Source: Microcaldota archaeon
GTDB taxonomy: Archaea > Micrarchaeota > Micrarchaeia > Norongarragalinales > UBA10210
Assembly (NCBI GenBank): GCA_013331595.1
Contig: DUGE01000039.1
Span: forward strand, 2,441-20,694
Length of the DNA: 18,254 nucleotides
Direction of reading: 5' to 3'
The notes beneath the pieces are model-generated. The model did no database searches. It was given only the letters and a program-made list of their open reading frames with translations, and was not told the DNA's origin. Below, one piece after another: positions 1 through 7,838 of the stretch. Both the position numbers and the translations under genes were made by a program. The stretch's first letter is position 1. Each line of letters opens with the position of its first letter.

Positions 1-2
1 CA

Positions 3-146
3 CCTCTTCCTTACTACAGCATAGAGCTTTACCTTGAAGTCTACACCCTGCCGCTCGCCCTGAAAAAAATCTCCCGCTTAAATCCCCTTCCTCGTGAAAA
101 AAAAGGGTTATATAGAAGTGGCGGCAAGTTGATAGATATAATTTAA
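3..146 (+). CDS. Possible C-terminal end of an unknown protein (5' end outside window)
   Basis: An open frame runs from the window edge to a TAA at 144-146 (47 codons). Its composition looks protein-like, with alternating hydrophobic and charged residues near the start (YYSIELYLEVYTLPLALKK). I do not recognise the family and the start is not in the window. Against it, a 48-codon open frame is not rare by chance, and a good TATA-like box for the next gene (108-114) would lie inside it. It could be the tail of an upstream gene in the same direction as the UPF0147 gene, or just open sequence. Confidence 0.35.
   Translation, partial: PLPYYSIELYLEVYTLPLALKKISRLNPLPREKKGLYRSGGKLIDII
108..114 (+). 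promoter_or_regulatory. Likely archaeal TATA box for the UPF0147 gene
   Basis: TTATATA, preceded by an A-rich run and GGG, looks like an archaeal promoter. It predicts transcription from about base 135-140, leaving a leader of about 60 bases before the ATG at 201. A second AT-rich candidate lies at 135-146. Confidence 0.45.
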
Positions 147-200
147 TTGCGAAAGCAAACTTTTCGATACAGACGATTGCAAAACAACAAGGGGAAGAAA

Positions 201-485
201 ATGGAGAGTGAGGAAATGGCCGGCACTTCAAAGGAAGATTTGGAAAAACTCGTTTCGTTCCTTGACTCCATGCTTCAGGACAACAGCATTCCCCGCAACG
301 TGCGCGCCAATCTTGCCTTGGCCAAAGAGCGCCTGCAGAAAAGCGAAGACCCTGCAGCAGGCATAGGCGGCGCCATTTACGCTTTGGATGAAGTGAGCAA
401 CGACATCAACCTTCCCACGCACGGCAGAACCATGATTTGGAACCTGCTCAGCGAACTGGAAGCAATGAAGGAAAAAGAAGTTTGA
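201..485 (+). CDS. UPF0147 family protein
   Basis: A small, soluble, acidic helical protein of 94 residues. It matches the archaeal UPF0147 family over most of its length. The visible signature is a Ser-Met-Leu helix followed by IPRNVRANLALAKERL, then a conserved block reading ALDEVSNDINLPTHGRTMIWNLLSELE. The family is widespread in archaea and has no established biochemical function. I chose the ATG at 201 because it follows a purine-rich stretch (AAGGGGAAG). A TTG at 147 would add 18 basic residues that do not look like the family. An ATG at 216 is also possible. The gene converges with the surface-protein gene that ends at 560. Confidence 0.85.
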   Translation: MESEEMAGTSKEDLEKLVSFLDSMLQDNSIPRNVRANLALAKERLQKSEDPAAGIGGAIYALDEVSNDINLPTHGRTMIWNLLSELEAMKEKEV

Positions 486-511
486 AAACCAAAAAGGCAG
501 GAAACCCATAC

Positions 512-517
512 TTTTTT
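512..517 (+). terminator. Oligo-T terminator candidate after the UPF0147 gene
   Basis: T6 lies 27 bases after the stop at 485, in the short gap between two convergent genes. Archaeal terminators are often simple T runs. On the other strand a T5 (491-495) could serve the gene arriving from 560. Confidence 0.35.
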
Positions 518-559
518 CCAGCCTTGATGGAAAAACAGGGATACCCTATTCAACTGCAC

Positions 560-1936
560 TTACTTGTAGTGCGGATTCTTTTTCGACCAGAAGAAAACCA
601 CTGCAGCAACCAAGCCCAAAATCACCAGAAGGCCAATGGCGAATTCAAGGCCGCTTGGACCGGCATAGTTCGACTGCACCAACGAGCTTTTTGGGCAATA
701 GCCCGAAACACAGGATGGGCAGGGGGATGTGACGCTCTTGCAATAGCCCCCGTTGCAGTAATATTCGTTCACGCCGTTTTCAGTGCATGAGTCCTTGAAG
801 CTCCCGCTTGAATCAGAGCAAACGCCTTGAACTTCGTAATTCTTCCCGCCGTCCGTATCCGAACACGACGGGGTCGTAGGCTGGGAAACGCAAGCGCCGT
901 CAACGCAAGCGCCGTTGTTCGGGCAATCCAAAACCTGCTGCTGAAGCAGCTTGCCGTCAGTGCAGTAATACTCTAAAACCCTTGTTGAACCGTCACAGCG
1001 ATCCAAGTAATTGTAAATCGTCGCATTCTCGTAGTTGCCGAAAGCACGGCCTTTCTGGCTTGGATTCAATTCATCCGTATCCGCGCATTTAGAATTCTGG
1101 CCCGGAAGGCACTTGCCGCCCTTGCACCCGAATGGGCAGGGTGTTTTTTCAGGGGTGCAATACTCGTTGGGAGAGCAAGTGAACTCCACCAAATCGCTCG
1201 AACCGGCGCAGTAGTCGCTTGCATCGACCAAATCCGACTTGCAAGTCGAATTGCGCAAATAATCATGGGAATCCGGGTCGGTGCACGAGCCGGTAGTGCA
1301 GGCGCCTATGAAGCGCAAGCGGCGGTTGTCGGCATAAACAAAATCCCCGTCCGTAGTTTCAAGGAAAACACTGCCGATTGCGAGTTTGGAATTAACCTGG
1401 TCGAGCATCTGGGTTAAGATTATCACGGCATTTCCGGCGCTGGCATTAAAGCCGAAAGTCGTGAGCTTCGACGGGTAGGTTACTTTAAGCACTGGAGTGC
1501 TGAAAGAGCGCCCGCCGTAGGAGAAAGAATAATTGGATTGGAATGAAGGTTCAAGGGCAAGGCCGCTTTCAACGTAAACCGGTTTCAAAGAGCCTGCACG
1601 CTTGAAATATTCAGTGTTGAAACCAGCTTCACCGTACTGGGGCTTATAGAAAACCTCGCCTAGAGTCATTATCACCTTGCCGTTGCGAATCTGCTGCTGG
1701 GCTGCAATATAGAAAAACTGGGTTGAGTCATTCGCAATGTCGCCGAAATGGAAGGCCAAAGGCTTGAGCGAGCGGACAAGCACCGAGTTCCCGCCTGGAG
1801 AAACGTCCTCGCCGTAAATCTGTATTATGGCGTTGGTAGTGTAAGTGAATGACAGCATGTCTGCACAGTTTTCCAAAGCCAAGGCAAGCGGGGAGAAAAG
1901 AAAGACGATAAATAAGGCTAGAAAAGCTTTTTTCAC
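560..1936 (-). CDS. Secreted cysteine-rich surface protein with C-terminal membrane anchor
   Basis: This is a predicted cell-surface protein of 458 residues. Residues 1-21 form a signal peptide (MKKAFLALFIVFLFSPLALA). Residues about 22-215 are an extracellular beta-rich region with few cysteines. Residues about 218-415 hold three tandem Cys-rich modules starting at C218, C284 and C358. Each follows a C-x-D-x-D ... D-x-C ... E-[FY]-x-C ... CP ... G-x-C plan. A single hydrophobic helix (about 430-450) and a basic tail (SKKNPHYK) follow, so the bulk faces outside. The start is GTG at 1936: it gives a canonical signal peptide and has GGTG six bases upstream. A GTG at 1963 would add nine residues. 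The ligand is unknown, and adhesion or envelope structure is only a guess from architecture. Similar Cys-rich anchored proteins are common in DPANN archaea. Confidence 0.7.
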   Translation of the reverse strand: MKKAFLALFIVFLFSPLALALENCADMLSFTYTTNAIIQIYGEDVSPGGNSVLVRSLKPLAFHFGDIANDSTQFFYIAAQQQIRNGKVIMTLGEVFYKPQYGEAGFNTEYFKRAGSLKPVYVESGLALEPSFQSNYSFSYGGRSFSTPVLKVTYPSKLTTFGFNASAGNAVIILTQMLDQVNSKLAIGSVFLETTDGDFVYADNRRLRFIGACTTGSCTDPDSHDYLRNSTCKSDLVDASDYCAGSSDLVEFTCSPNEYCTPEKTPCPFGCKGGKCLPGQNSKCADTDELNPSQKGRAFGNYENATIYNYLDRCDGSTRVLEYYCTDGKLLQQQVLDCPNNGACVDGACVSQPTTPSCSDTDGGKNYEVQGVCSDSSGSFKDSCTENGVNEYYCNGGYCKSVTSPCPSCVSGYCPKSSLVQSNYAGPSGLEFAIGLLVILGLVAAVVFFWSKKNPHYK

Positions 1937-1982
1937 AGGTAACACCGCAACCGACTTTTGCACGTTTCATCACTCAACCCGC

Positions 1983-1990
1983 TTATAAAT
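1983..1990 (-). promoter_or_regulatory. TATA box for the Cys-rich surface protein
   Basis: On the minus strand this reads TTTATAAG. Its centre lies about 25 bases upstream of base 1962, so the transcript would begin near the alternative GTG at 1963, leaving a short leader before the preferred GTG at 1936. Confidence 0.5.
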
Positions 1991-2026
1991 AAATTCCTAT
2001 GTCGAGGCTAATTGCGAAAGCCGGGA

Positions 2027-2036
2027 TTTTTAAAAA
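2027..2036 (+). promoter_or_regulatory. Possible TATA box for the gene at 2093
   Basis: TTTTTAAAAA lies about 60 bases upstream of the ATG at 2093. It is AT-rich and correctly placed for a leader of about 35 bases, but it is low in information. Confidence 0.25.
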
Positions 2037-2092
2037 GAAACTCAAACCACGCTGCAAGAAAGCAATTTAAGTCATCCCGAAACTATTGAGTT

Positions 2093-2713
2093 ATGGCCGA
2101 AAGACGACATATGCATGGTCTTCTCACAATTGCGGAAGAAGCTTGGAAATCCCCAAAACAAGGGGCTTTCGAGGTTGGAGGCAAAAAAGTTTTCAAAAAC
2201 AAGAAAATGGTCATAATCATCTCTGATTATTTTCCATTTGTTCATATTACTGCATTTCCAAAACCGGAACATTCTGAAACCCTCATGAAGTCAAGCGGTT
2301 CAACTAAAGGCGGCGGGCCTGCACGAGACAATCCTGGAGCTATTGGAACTATTAGAATTGTGGGCTCTGAAGGTTGGACAGGCGTGGAGCCGAATGAAAT
2401 GAGACTAGATTGGGTCCAATCGCACTACAAAACGGGTGAAGGAGGACTGCCAAGAAATCTCGCTTCATTTTATGGCGGTTGGAGAGAACAGTGCCTGAAA
2501 GCCGCAGTTCAATATGCGCACTCAACCGGACGACCGCTTGTAATCGACAGCATGACTGGGAGCGCAGGACGCCTTTTGACTAAATTTCCTTTTTTCTGGA
2601 GGAAAACCCAATTCGTTAAGGAAACTGAAAAAGTTTCCCGCGAATTAGTGGTAAAACTCGAGAAAAAGGGCATTTTGCCTTGGACTAGAAAAATAACAAT
2701 ACGGCCGAAGTAA
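2093..2713 (+). CDS. Hypothetical protein, unknown family
   Basis: 206 residues, with no recognised family and no signal peptide or clear membrane helix. The protein is basic and mixed alpha/beta. A beta-like segment (KMVIIISDYFPFVHITAF) at about residues 39-56 is followed by a Gly-rich stretch (SGSTKGGGPARDNPGAIG). A segment WREQCLKAAVQYAHSTGRP at about 134-152 then leads into VIDSMTGSAGRL. The helix followed by GRP and a strand loosely resembles part of an acyltransferase-like alpha/beta fold, but no diagnostic motif is present. The protein at 9022-10089 has a similar W-x-x-x-x-x-x-L/A-x-A ... GRP ... S arrangement. The start at 2093 is the first ATG; an ATG at 2111 is also possible. Composition is more AT-rich than the polymerase genes downstream. 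Confidence 0.6.
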   Translation: MAERRHMHGLLTIAEEAWKSPKQGAFEVGGKKVFKNKKMVIIISDYFPFVHITAFPKPEHSETLMKSSGSTKGGGPARDNPGAIGTIRIVGSEGWTGVEPNEMRLDWVQSHYKTGEGGLPRNLASFYGGWREQCLKAAVQYAHSTGRPLVIDSMTGSAGRLLTKFPFFWRKTQFVKETEKVSRELVVKLEKKGILPWTRKITIRPK

Positions 2714-2727
2714 AGCAAGACAAAAAG

Positions 2728-2735
2728 AAATATAT
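2728..2735 (+). promoter_or_regulatory. Possible TATA box for the polD operon
   Basis: AAATATAT lies in the 117-base gap before the DP1 start. It predicts a start near 2757 and a leader of about 70 bases. Confidence 0.3.
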
Positions 2736-2830
2736 TCGAATGCGGGCTTGAGATTAGAGCCAAGGGCTTTTACTGCGCGCTAAATAGCTTACCATTCGGT
2801 TTGCGCATCTTTGGAAAAGGTGGGTTTAAG

Positions 2831-4348
2831 GTGGATTTGCTGGAAGTGGTCAAGCAGCGAAGGCTATTGCTCGAAGCGGGAGTCCTTGAAAAGCTTTCAA
2901 CACTCCAGCCGGGCGAAGCGCTCGACGCTTTGTTTGAAGCCGAAGAACAAGCCTCAAAGCAAAACCTATTCGTGATTTCCAACTCGCTTGTCGAGAAAAT
3001 ACTGGCGGGAAAATCCAGCGAGAGAAAGGCGGAGCAAGTGGCTTTTGCCGTCGAGAAAACGGCGCCGGCCGAAGCGCGGGAAACGGGATTCCAAAGCGCC
3101 TTGAAAATCCAGCCGGAGAGAAAGTTCGACTGCACTGGCACTGTGCAGGATTTTGTCTCCCACTTCAACAACAGGATGGAAAAGCTCAGCCGCATGCTGC
3201 GCGTGCGTGCAAGCGAAAACGGCCTGACGACAATAATCCATGCCAAATCGTCTGTGGACAGGCGAAAGGCGCGCATAATGGGAATGGTGGAAAACAAGAG
3301 GCAGACGGCCAAAGGCAATTTTTCCTTCAACCTCGAAGACAAAGCGGACATGATGAAATGCATAGCCAGCCAGCGCGACGCCAAGCTATTCAGCCAAGCC
3401 CAAGACCTGTGGCTTGATGAGGTGGTTGCCGTCGACGGGTTTTACTCCAACGGCATTTTCATGGTTGAAGGCATAATTTTTCCGGACGTTCCCATACGCC
3501 CTAAAAAACTGGCGGACGTGAACGAGGACATTTGCATAGCGTTCTTGAGCGACATGCACGTGGGCAGCAGGTTTTTCCTGCAAAAGGAATTCGAGAGGAT
3601 GCTCGAGTTCCTGAATGGCGTGGGGCTTGAAGGAAAGGAAGCGGAATTATCCAAATCCATAAAGTACGTGGTCATAGCTGGAGACATGGTGGACGGCGTG
3701 GGCGTATACCCGACGCAGGAAAAACAGCTTGTGACGAAAAACATTTTCGAGCAGTACGAGCTCCTCGGGAAATACCTCAAAACAATCCCCGGCGACATTC
3801 AAGTGGTAATTTCGCCGGGAAACCATGATGCCGTGCGGGACGCCGAACCCCAGCCTTCCCTGCCCTCCGAATTTGTGCATTCTTTCACGCAGGAAAACTT
3901 CCATTTTGTCCCAAACCCTTCAATGGTTGAAATCCACGGCATCCGCATTTTAATGTACCACGGCGCGAGCGTGGACGCGCTCATAGCAAAATCCGAAAAG
4001 CTGGGCGATGCCTACGACCACCCGGAAAAAGTGGCTGTCGAGCTTTTGAAGCGGAGGCACTTGAGCGTTACCTACGGCGAAAACCCGCTAGTCCCGTCAG
4101 CCGAAGACGGGATGGTTATAGAAACAGTTCCCGACATTTTCCACTTCGGCCACGTGCACAAAAATGCGGTTCAAGACTACAAGGGCACGCTCATAATCAA
4201 CTCGGGCACTTGGCAAAGCCGCACTGATTATCAGGTAAAGCAAGGCCACCATCCTTCCCCTTGCCTAATGCCGGTCTACAACATCCGCACCGGTGCACTC
4301 AAGATAATCGACTTCAACCAGCAGCAGGAACGCACAGACCGAAAATAG
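2831..4348 (+). CDS. polB: DNA polymerase D small subunit DP1 (3'-5' exonuclease)
   Basis: The proofreading and structural subunit of the archaeal replicative polymerase PolD, 505 residues. The C-terminal half is an Mre11-like calcineurin phosphoesterase domain with all metal-binding motifs intact. These are SDMHVGS (D241, H243), AGDMVDG (D285), PGNHD (N331, H332, D333), YHGAS (H377) and FGHVHKN (H441, H443). An OB-fold region precedes it (about 190-230). The N-terminal part is helical, with a charged linker. The exonuclease should therefore be active. The start is GTG at 2831 because GGTGG (2819-2823) sits seven bases upstream. A TTG at 2801 would add ten residues and would include the Shine-Dalgarno in the coding region. 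Pyrococcus DP1 is about 610 residues, so this is a short version. The DP2 gene follows 13 bases downstream, an obvious operon. Confidence 0.95.
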   Translation: MDLLEVVKQRRLLLEAGVLEKLSTLQPGEALDALFEAEEQASKQNLFVISNSLVEKILAGKSSERKAEQVAFAVEKTAPAEARETGFQSALKIQPERKFDCTGTVQDFVSHFNNRMEKLSRMLRVRASENGLTTIIHAKSSVDRRKARIMGMVENKRQTAKGNFSFNLEDKADMMKCIASQRDAKLFSQAQDLWLDEVVAVDGFYSNGIFMVEGIIFPDVPIRPKKLADVNEDICIAFLSDMHVGSRFFLQKEFERMLEFLNGVGLEGKEAELSKSIKYVVIAGDMVDGVGVYPTQEKQLVTKNIFEQYELLGKYLKTIPGDIQVVISPGNHDAVRDAEPQPSLPSEFVHSFTQENFHFVPNPSMVEIHGIRILMYHGASVDALIAKSEKLGDAYDHPEKVAVELLKRRHLSVTYGENPLVPSAEDGMVIETVPDIFHFGHVHKNAVQDYKGTLIINSGTWQSRTDYQVKQGHHPSPCLMPVYNIRTGALKIIDFNQQQERTDRK

Positions 4349-4361
4349 AATAGAAAACCGC

Positions 4362-7300
4362 ATGCAAAAACAAGGTATTTTTTCCGTGGAAGCCTCACCG
4401 TCAATGCAAAAATATTTCACTTCGCTTGAAAGCGACTTTCACGCGCAGTTCGACCTCTCAGTCCAGGCTCACACAAAGGGATTGGACCCAAGCACAAGCG
4501 TGGAAATAACCCCGGCGAAAGACGTTGCTGGAAGAGTTGAAGGGCTCGTGGGCCCAAAAGGAGTGGCAGGTGTAATAAGGGAAATAGCCAAAACAAGCAG
4601 CCGAGAGAAAACGTGCTTTGAAATAGCGCGCCGCATCATCTCGGGAGAAATTCCCTTGACCGCGGAAGAAAAGCCGGAGACCGTTGAAAAGGAAAAGCTC
4701 ATAGAACAGGCCACTCGCACCGGCCTCGCGCTTTTCACCGAAGGGGTGGTCTCGGCGCCAATCGAAGGGGTTTCGAAAGTAAGGATAAAGAAAAACCCGG
4801 ACGCCAGCGATTACTTGAGCATTTACTTTACCGGGCCAATCCGCGGCGCCGGAGGCACCGGCCAGGCATTTGTCCTCCTCCTGGGCGATTACTGCCGAAA
4901 ATTTTTCGGCATTGCTGAATACAGACCTTTGGAAAGCGAAATCGAAAGGTACAAGGAGGAAGTCAGCCTCTACGCCCGCAAGACGCGGGCAGGGCAGTAC
5001 GTTCCCACCGACGACGAGGTCGAATGGGTGGTTAAAAATTGCGCGGTGCGAATTGACGGAGAGCCGACTGAAGATTACGAAGTGAGCGTCAACCGCAATG
5101 TGCCTTCCATTGAAACGAACAAAGTGCGCAGCGGCGTTTGCCTAGTCATAGGCGAAGGGGTTTGCCTCAAGGCGGCCAAAGTCCGCAAGATAGCCTCGAA
5201 GAACGGCCTTGACTGGGAGTGGCTTCAAAACCTGATTAAAGTGACGAAGCAAGAATCCAAAACCGTCGAGATAAAGCCCGTCGACCGTTTCATGGAGGAA
5301 ATCGTGGCCGGCCGGCCAATATTTTCGTTTCCCATGCGCGTTGGAGGCTTCCGCCTGCGTTACGGCCGCACGAGGTTCATGGGGATACTTTCAAAGGCAA
5401 TACACCCGGCAACCATGGTTTTGCTCGACGACTTTCCAGTGTTCGGAACGCAAGTGAAAACCGAGCGGCCTGCCAAGGGATGCGTCGTAACGCCCTGCGA
5501 AACCATCGACGGGCCCATAGTCCTGATGGATGACGAGAGCGTCAAGCGCATTGAAACAGTGAAACAGGCGCTGCAGGCAAGGGGAAAAATAAAGCAAATA
5601 ATTTTTCTCGGCGACATGCTCTGCTGCTACGGCGATTTCAACAAGAGCATCCATCCGCTCGTGCCATCACCCTGGGTGGAAGAATGGTTTGCCCTCGAGC
5701 TCAAGGAAAAAGGCGTTGAAAAAACTCGGGACGAACTGCGCTCCATTACTTTCGACGAGGCTAAAGCGCTGGCAGAAAAGCATTCCGTGCCTTTGGCACC
5801 GCGCCACACTCTCTTCTGGGGGGACATTCCGCTGGACGAAATCGAAAAGCTCGCGGCATTCATCAAAAACGGAAAGCCGGAATTCGAGTGGTTTGAACTC
5901 AAGGGGCTGAAACTTCCGCTTGCGCCGGAAAAAACCATTCTCGAGCACCTAGGCTTGGAGCACAAGGTTGAAAACGGCGAGATAGTTCTCAGCAGGGACG
6001 AGGCGCTTTCACTCCTCCTTCCGCTGGGAGCTTTGAAGGAAAAAACAATCGACACTGTTGAATTGGAAAAGGCCCTGGCGCAGTTCCGAGAAGAAATTCG
6101 CGCAACGCCCCTGCCCGCAGGCACAAAACCGGCAATAAAACTCTTGAACAAAATCTCGCCGTTCGAAATCCGCGACAAGGGCGGCATTTATATTGGAACT
6201 GCAATGGGCAGGCCGGAGAAAAGCCGGGAACGCAAAATGAAGCCATTGGTGCATTCGCTTTTCCCAATCGGATTCAACGGTGGAAAATCCCGTAATCTCA
6301 TGAAAGCCTACGCTGACCTGAAGGCCACAAACCCCAGCGCGTCGATTGAATTAGAATTGCGCAAGTGTGCCGGCTGCGGCAGGAAAAGCTGGTCGCGCCT
6401 GTGCGAATGCGGCGGCAAAACAGAAAAAGCATTCCGCTGCCCGAAATGCGGCAAAATAAACGGCGTGGCAGAATGCCCTTGCGGCGGAAAGGGGGAAGGC
6501 TTCGAGCAACAGGAAGTCAACCTCGTCAAGATCGTTGATTCGGCAGTGAAAAAACTCGGCTTCCAGCCCAAGGAAGTAAAGGCCGTGCAAGGCCTCATTT
6601 CAGCGAGAAAAACTCCGGAAACAATCGAAAAAGGGCTGCTGCGCTCAAAGCACGGCGTTTCCGTATTCCGCGACGGAACCGGACGCTTTGACGCGACTGA
6701 AATCCCATGCACTCATTTCTACCCGCTCGAAATCGGCGTGAGTATTGAAAAACTCAGGGAAATAGGCTACGAAAAAGACGCGTTCGGCCAAGAGCTCACG
6801 GATGAAATGCAATTGCTCGAGCTCAAGCCACAGGACGTGATAGTCTCGGAAAACTGCGGGAAATACATGATGCAAGTGGCGGGTTTTGTCGACGATCTTC
6901 TTGTCCTGCAATACGGCCTTCCCGCGTATTACAACGCCAAAAGCCCGGGGGACATGGTTGGAAAGCAATGCATTGCCCTCGCGCCCCACACTTCCGCAGG
7001 AATCATATGCCGAATTATCGGATTCACTCCCGTCCAGGCGCTGCTCGCCCACCCGTACTTGCACTGCGCCACTAGAAGAAATTGCGATGGGGACGAATTG
7101 GCCATAATGCTTTTGATGGACGGGCTGTTGAATTTCTCCAAGGAATTCCTCCCCCAAACGCGGGGCGGGCAAATGGACGCGCCGCTCGTACTCACCATCC
7201 TCCTAGACCCGAAGGAAGTGGATGACGAAGTGCACGCCATGGACCGGGCGTTCGCATACCCGCTTTCATTCTACCAAAGCACGCTTTCATTCGCAAGCCC

Positions 7301-7832
7301 GAGTGAAGTGCATATTCAAACCATTGGCGAAACCCTCGGCAAGCCCGAACAGTACGAAGGAATTGGCTTCACCCACCCCTCGGCGCCAGTGGACTCAACC
7401 ATTCCAGTGCACTCGAGCTACGTCGCCCTGAAAACAATGCACCAGAAGGTGGAAGACGAGCTTTCGCTCATGATGCGCATCCGCGCAGTTGACGCCCAGG
7501 AAGCGGCCGAAAAAATAATCCTCTCGCACTTTTTCCCCGACCTCTACGGCAACCTTCGTTCGTTCTCGAAGCAAAAATTCCGCTGCGTCGAGTGCGGCGT
7601 GAAATACCGCCGTCCTCCGCTCAGTGGCAAATGCCGCGCGTGCGGAGGAAAGCTTTTGCTGACCATCCACAAGGCGGGAATAGAAAAATACCTGAGCGTG
7701 GCAAAGGAAATGACAGAGCGGTTCGATTTGCCGGAATACCTCAAGCAGAGGCTCATGCTTATCGAGCGGGAAATCAAGGAAGTTTTCCGCGAGGAAAAGG
7801 AAACGCAATTCTCCCTCGCAAAATTCGTGTGA
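4362..7832 (+). CDS. polC: DNA polymerase D large subunit DP2 (catalytic)
   Basis: The polymerase subunit of PolD, 1156 residues, partner of DP1. The N-terminus carries the conserved VEITPAKDVAGRVEGLVGPKG stretch. The centre holds the two-barrel catalytic core with NCDGDE, where D909 and D911 are the expected catalytic aspartates. Two zinc modules are visible: C669/C672/C681/C683 with C693/C696/C705/C707, and C1075/C1078/C1091/C1094. The last residues, QFSLAKFV (1149-1156), resemble a PCNA-interacting peptide. The NCDGDE site, which is interrupted by an intein in some Pyrococcus species, is continuous here. Thermococcal DP2 is roughly 100 residues longer. The start is ATG at 4362; an ATG at 4401 is possible and would align better with many family members. 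The gene converges with the sigma-like gene, with six bases between the stops. Confidence 0.96.
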   Translation: MQKQGIFSVEASPSMQKYFTSLESDFHAQFDLSVQAHTKGLDPSTSVEITPAKDVAGRVEGLVGPKGVAGVIREIAKTSSREKTCFEIARRIISGEIPLTAEEKPETVEKEKLIEQATRTGLALFTEGVVSAPIEGVSKVRIKKNPDASDYLSIYFTGPIRGAGGTGQAFVLLLGDYCRKFFGIAEYRPLESEIERYKEEVSLYARKTRAGQYVPTDDEVEWVVKNCAVRIDGEPTEDYEVSVNRNVPSIETNKVRSGVCLVIGEGVCLKAAKVRKIASKNGLDWEWLQNLIKVTKQESKTVEIKPVDRFMEEIVAGRPIFSFPMRVGGFRLRYGRTRFMGILSKAIHPATMVLLDDFPVFGTQVKTERPAKGCVVTPCETIDGPIVLMDDESVKRIETVKQALQARGKIKQIIFLGDMLCCYGDFNKSIHPLVPSPWVEEWFALELKEKGVEKTRDELRSITFDEAKALAEKHSVPLAPRHTLFWGDIPLDEIEKLAAFIKNGKPEFEWFELKGLKLPLAPEKTILEHLGLEHKVENGEIVLSRDEALSLLLPLGALKEKTIDTVELEKALAQFREEIRATPLPAGTKPAIKLLNKISPFEIRDKGGIYIGTAMGRPEKSRERKMKPLVHSLFPIGFNGGKSRNLMKAYADLKATNPSASIELELRKCAGCGRKSWSRLCECGGKTEKAFRCPKCGKINGVAECPCGGKGEGFEQQEVNLVKIVDSAVKKLGFQPKEVKAVQGLISARKTPETIEKGLLRSKHGVSVFRDGTGRFDATEIPCTHFYPLEIGVSIEKLREIGYEKDAFGQELTDEMQLLELKPQDVIVSENCGKYMMQVAGFVDDLLVLQYGLPAYYNAKSPGDMVGKQCIALAPHTSAGIICRIIGFTPVQALLAHPYLHCATRRNCDGDELAIMLLMDGLLNFSKEFLPQTRGGQMDAPLVLTILLDPKEVDDEVHAMDRAFAYPLSFYQSTLSFASPSEVHIQTIGETLGKPEQYEGIGFTHPSAPVDSTIPVHSSYVALKTMHQKVEDELSLMMRIRAVDAQEAAEKIILSHFFPDLYGNLRSFSKQKFRCVECGVKYRRPPLSGKCRACGGKLLLTIHKAGIEKYLSVAKEMTERFDLPEYLKQRLMLIEREIKEVFREEKETQFSLAKFV

Positions 7833-7838
7833 AACGCC

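Noticed and set aside
1728..1973. An 81-codon minus frame overlapping the surface protein's start
   Set aside because: It has no signal peptide or family match. The overlapping frame has a signal peptide, a Shine-Dalgarno and a full-length domain structure.
144..2021. A 13-base sequence (TAATTGCGAAAGC) repeated at 144-156 and 2009-2021, both upstream of genes
   Set aside because: A few 13-base matches are expected by chance in 18 kb, and the two copies do not sit at the same distance from a start or TATA box.
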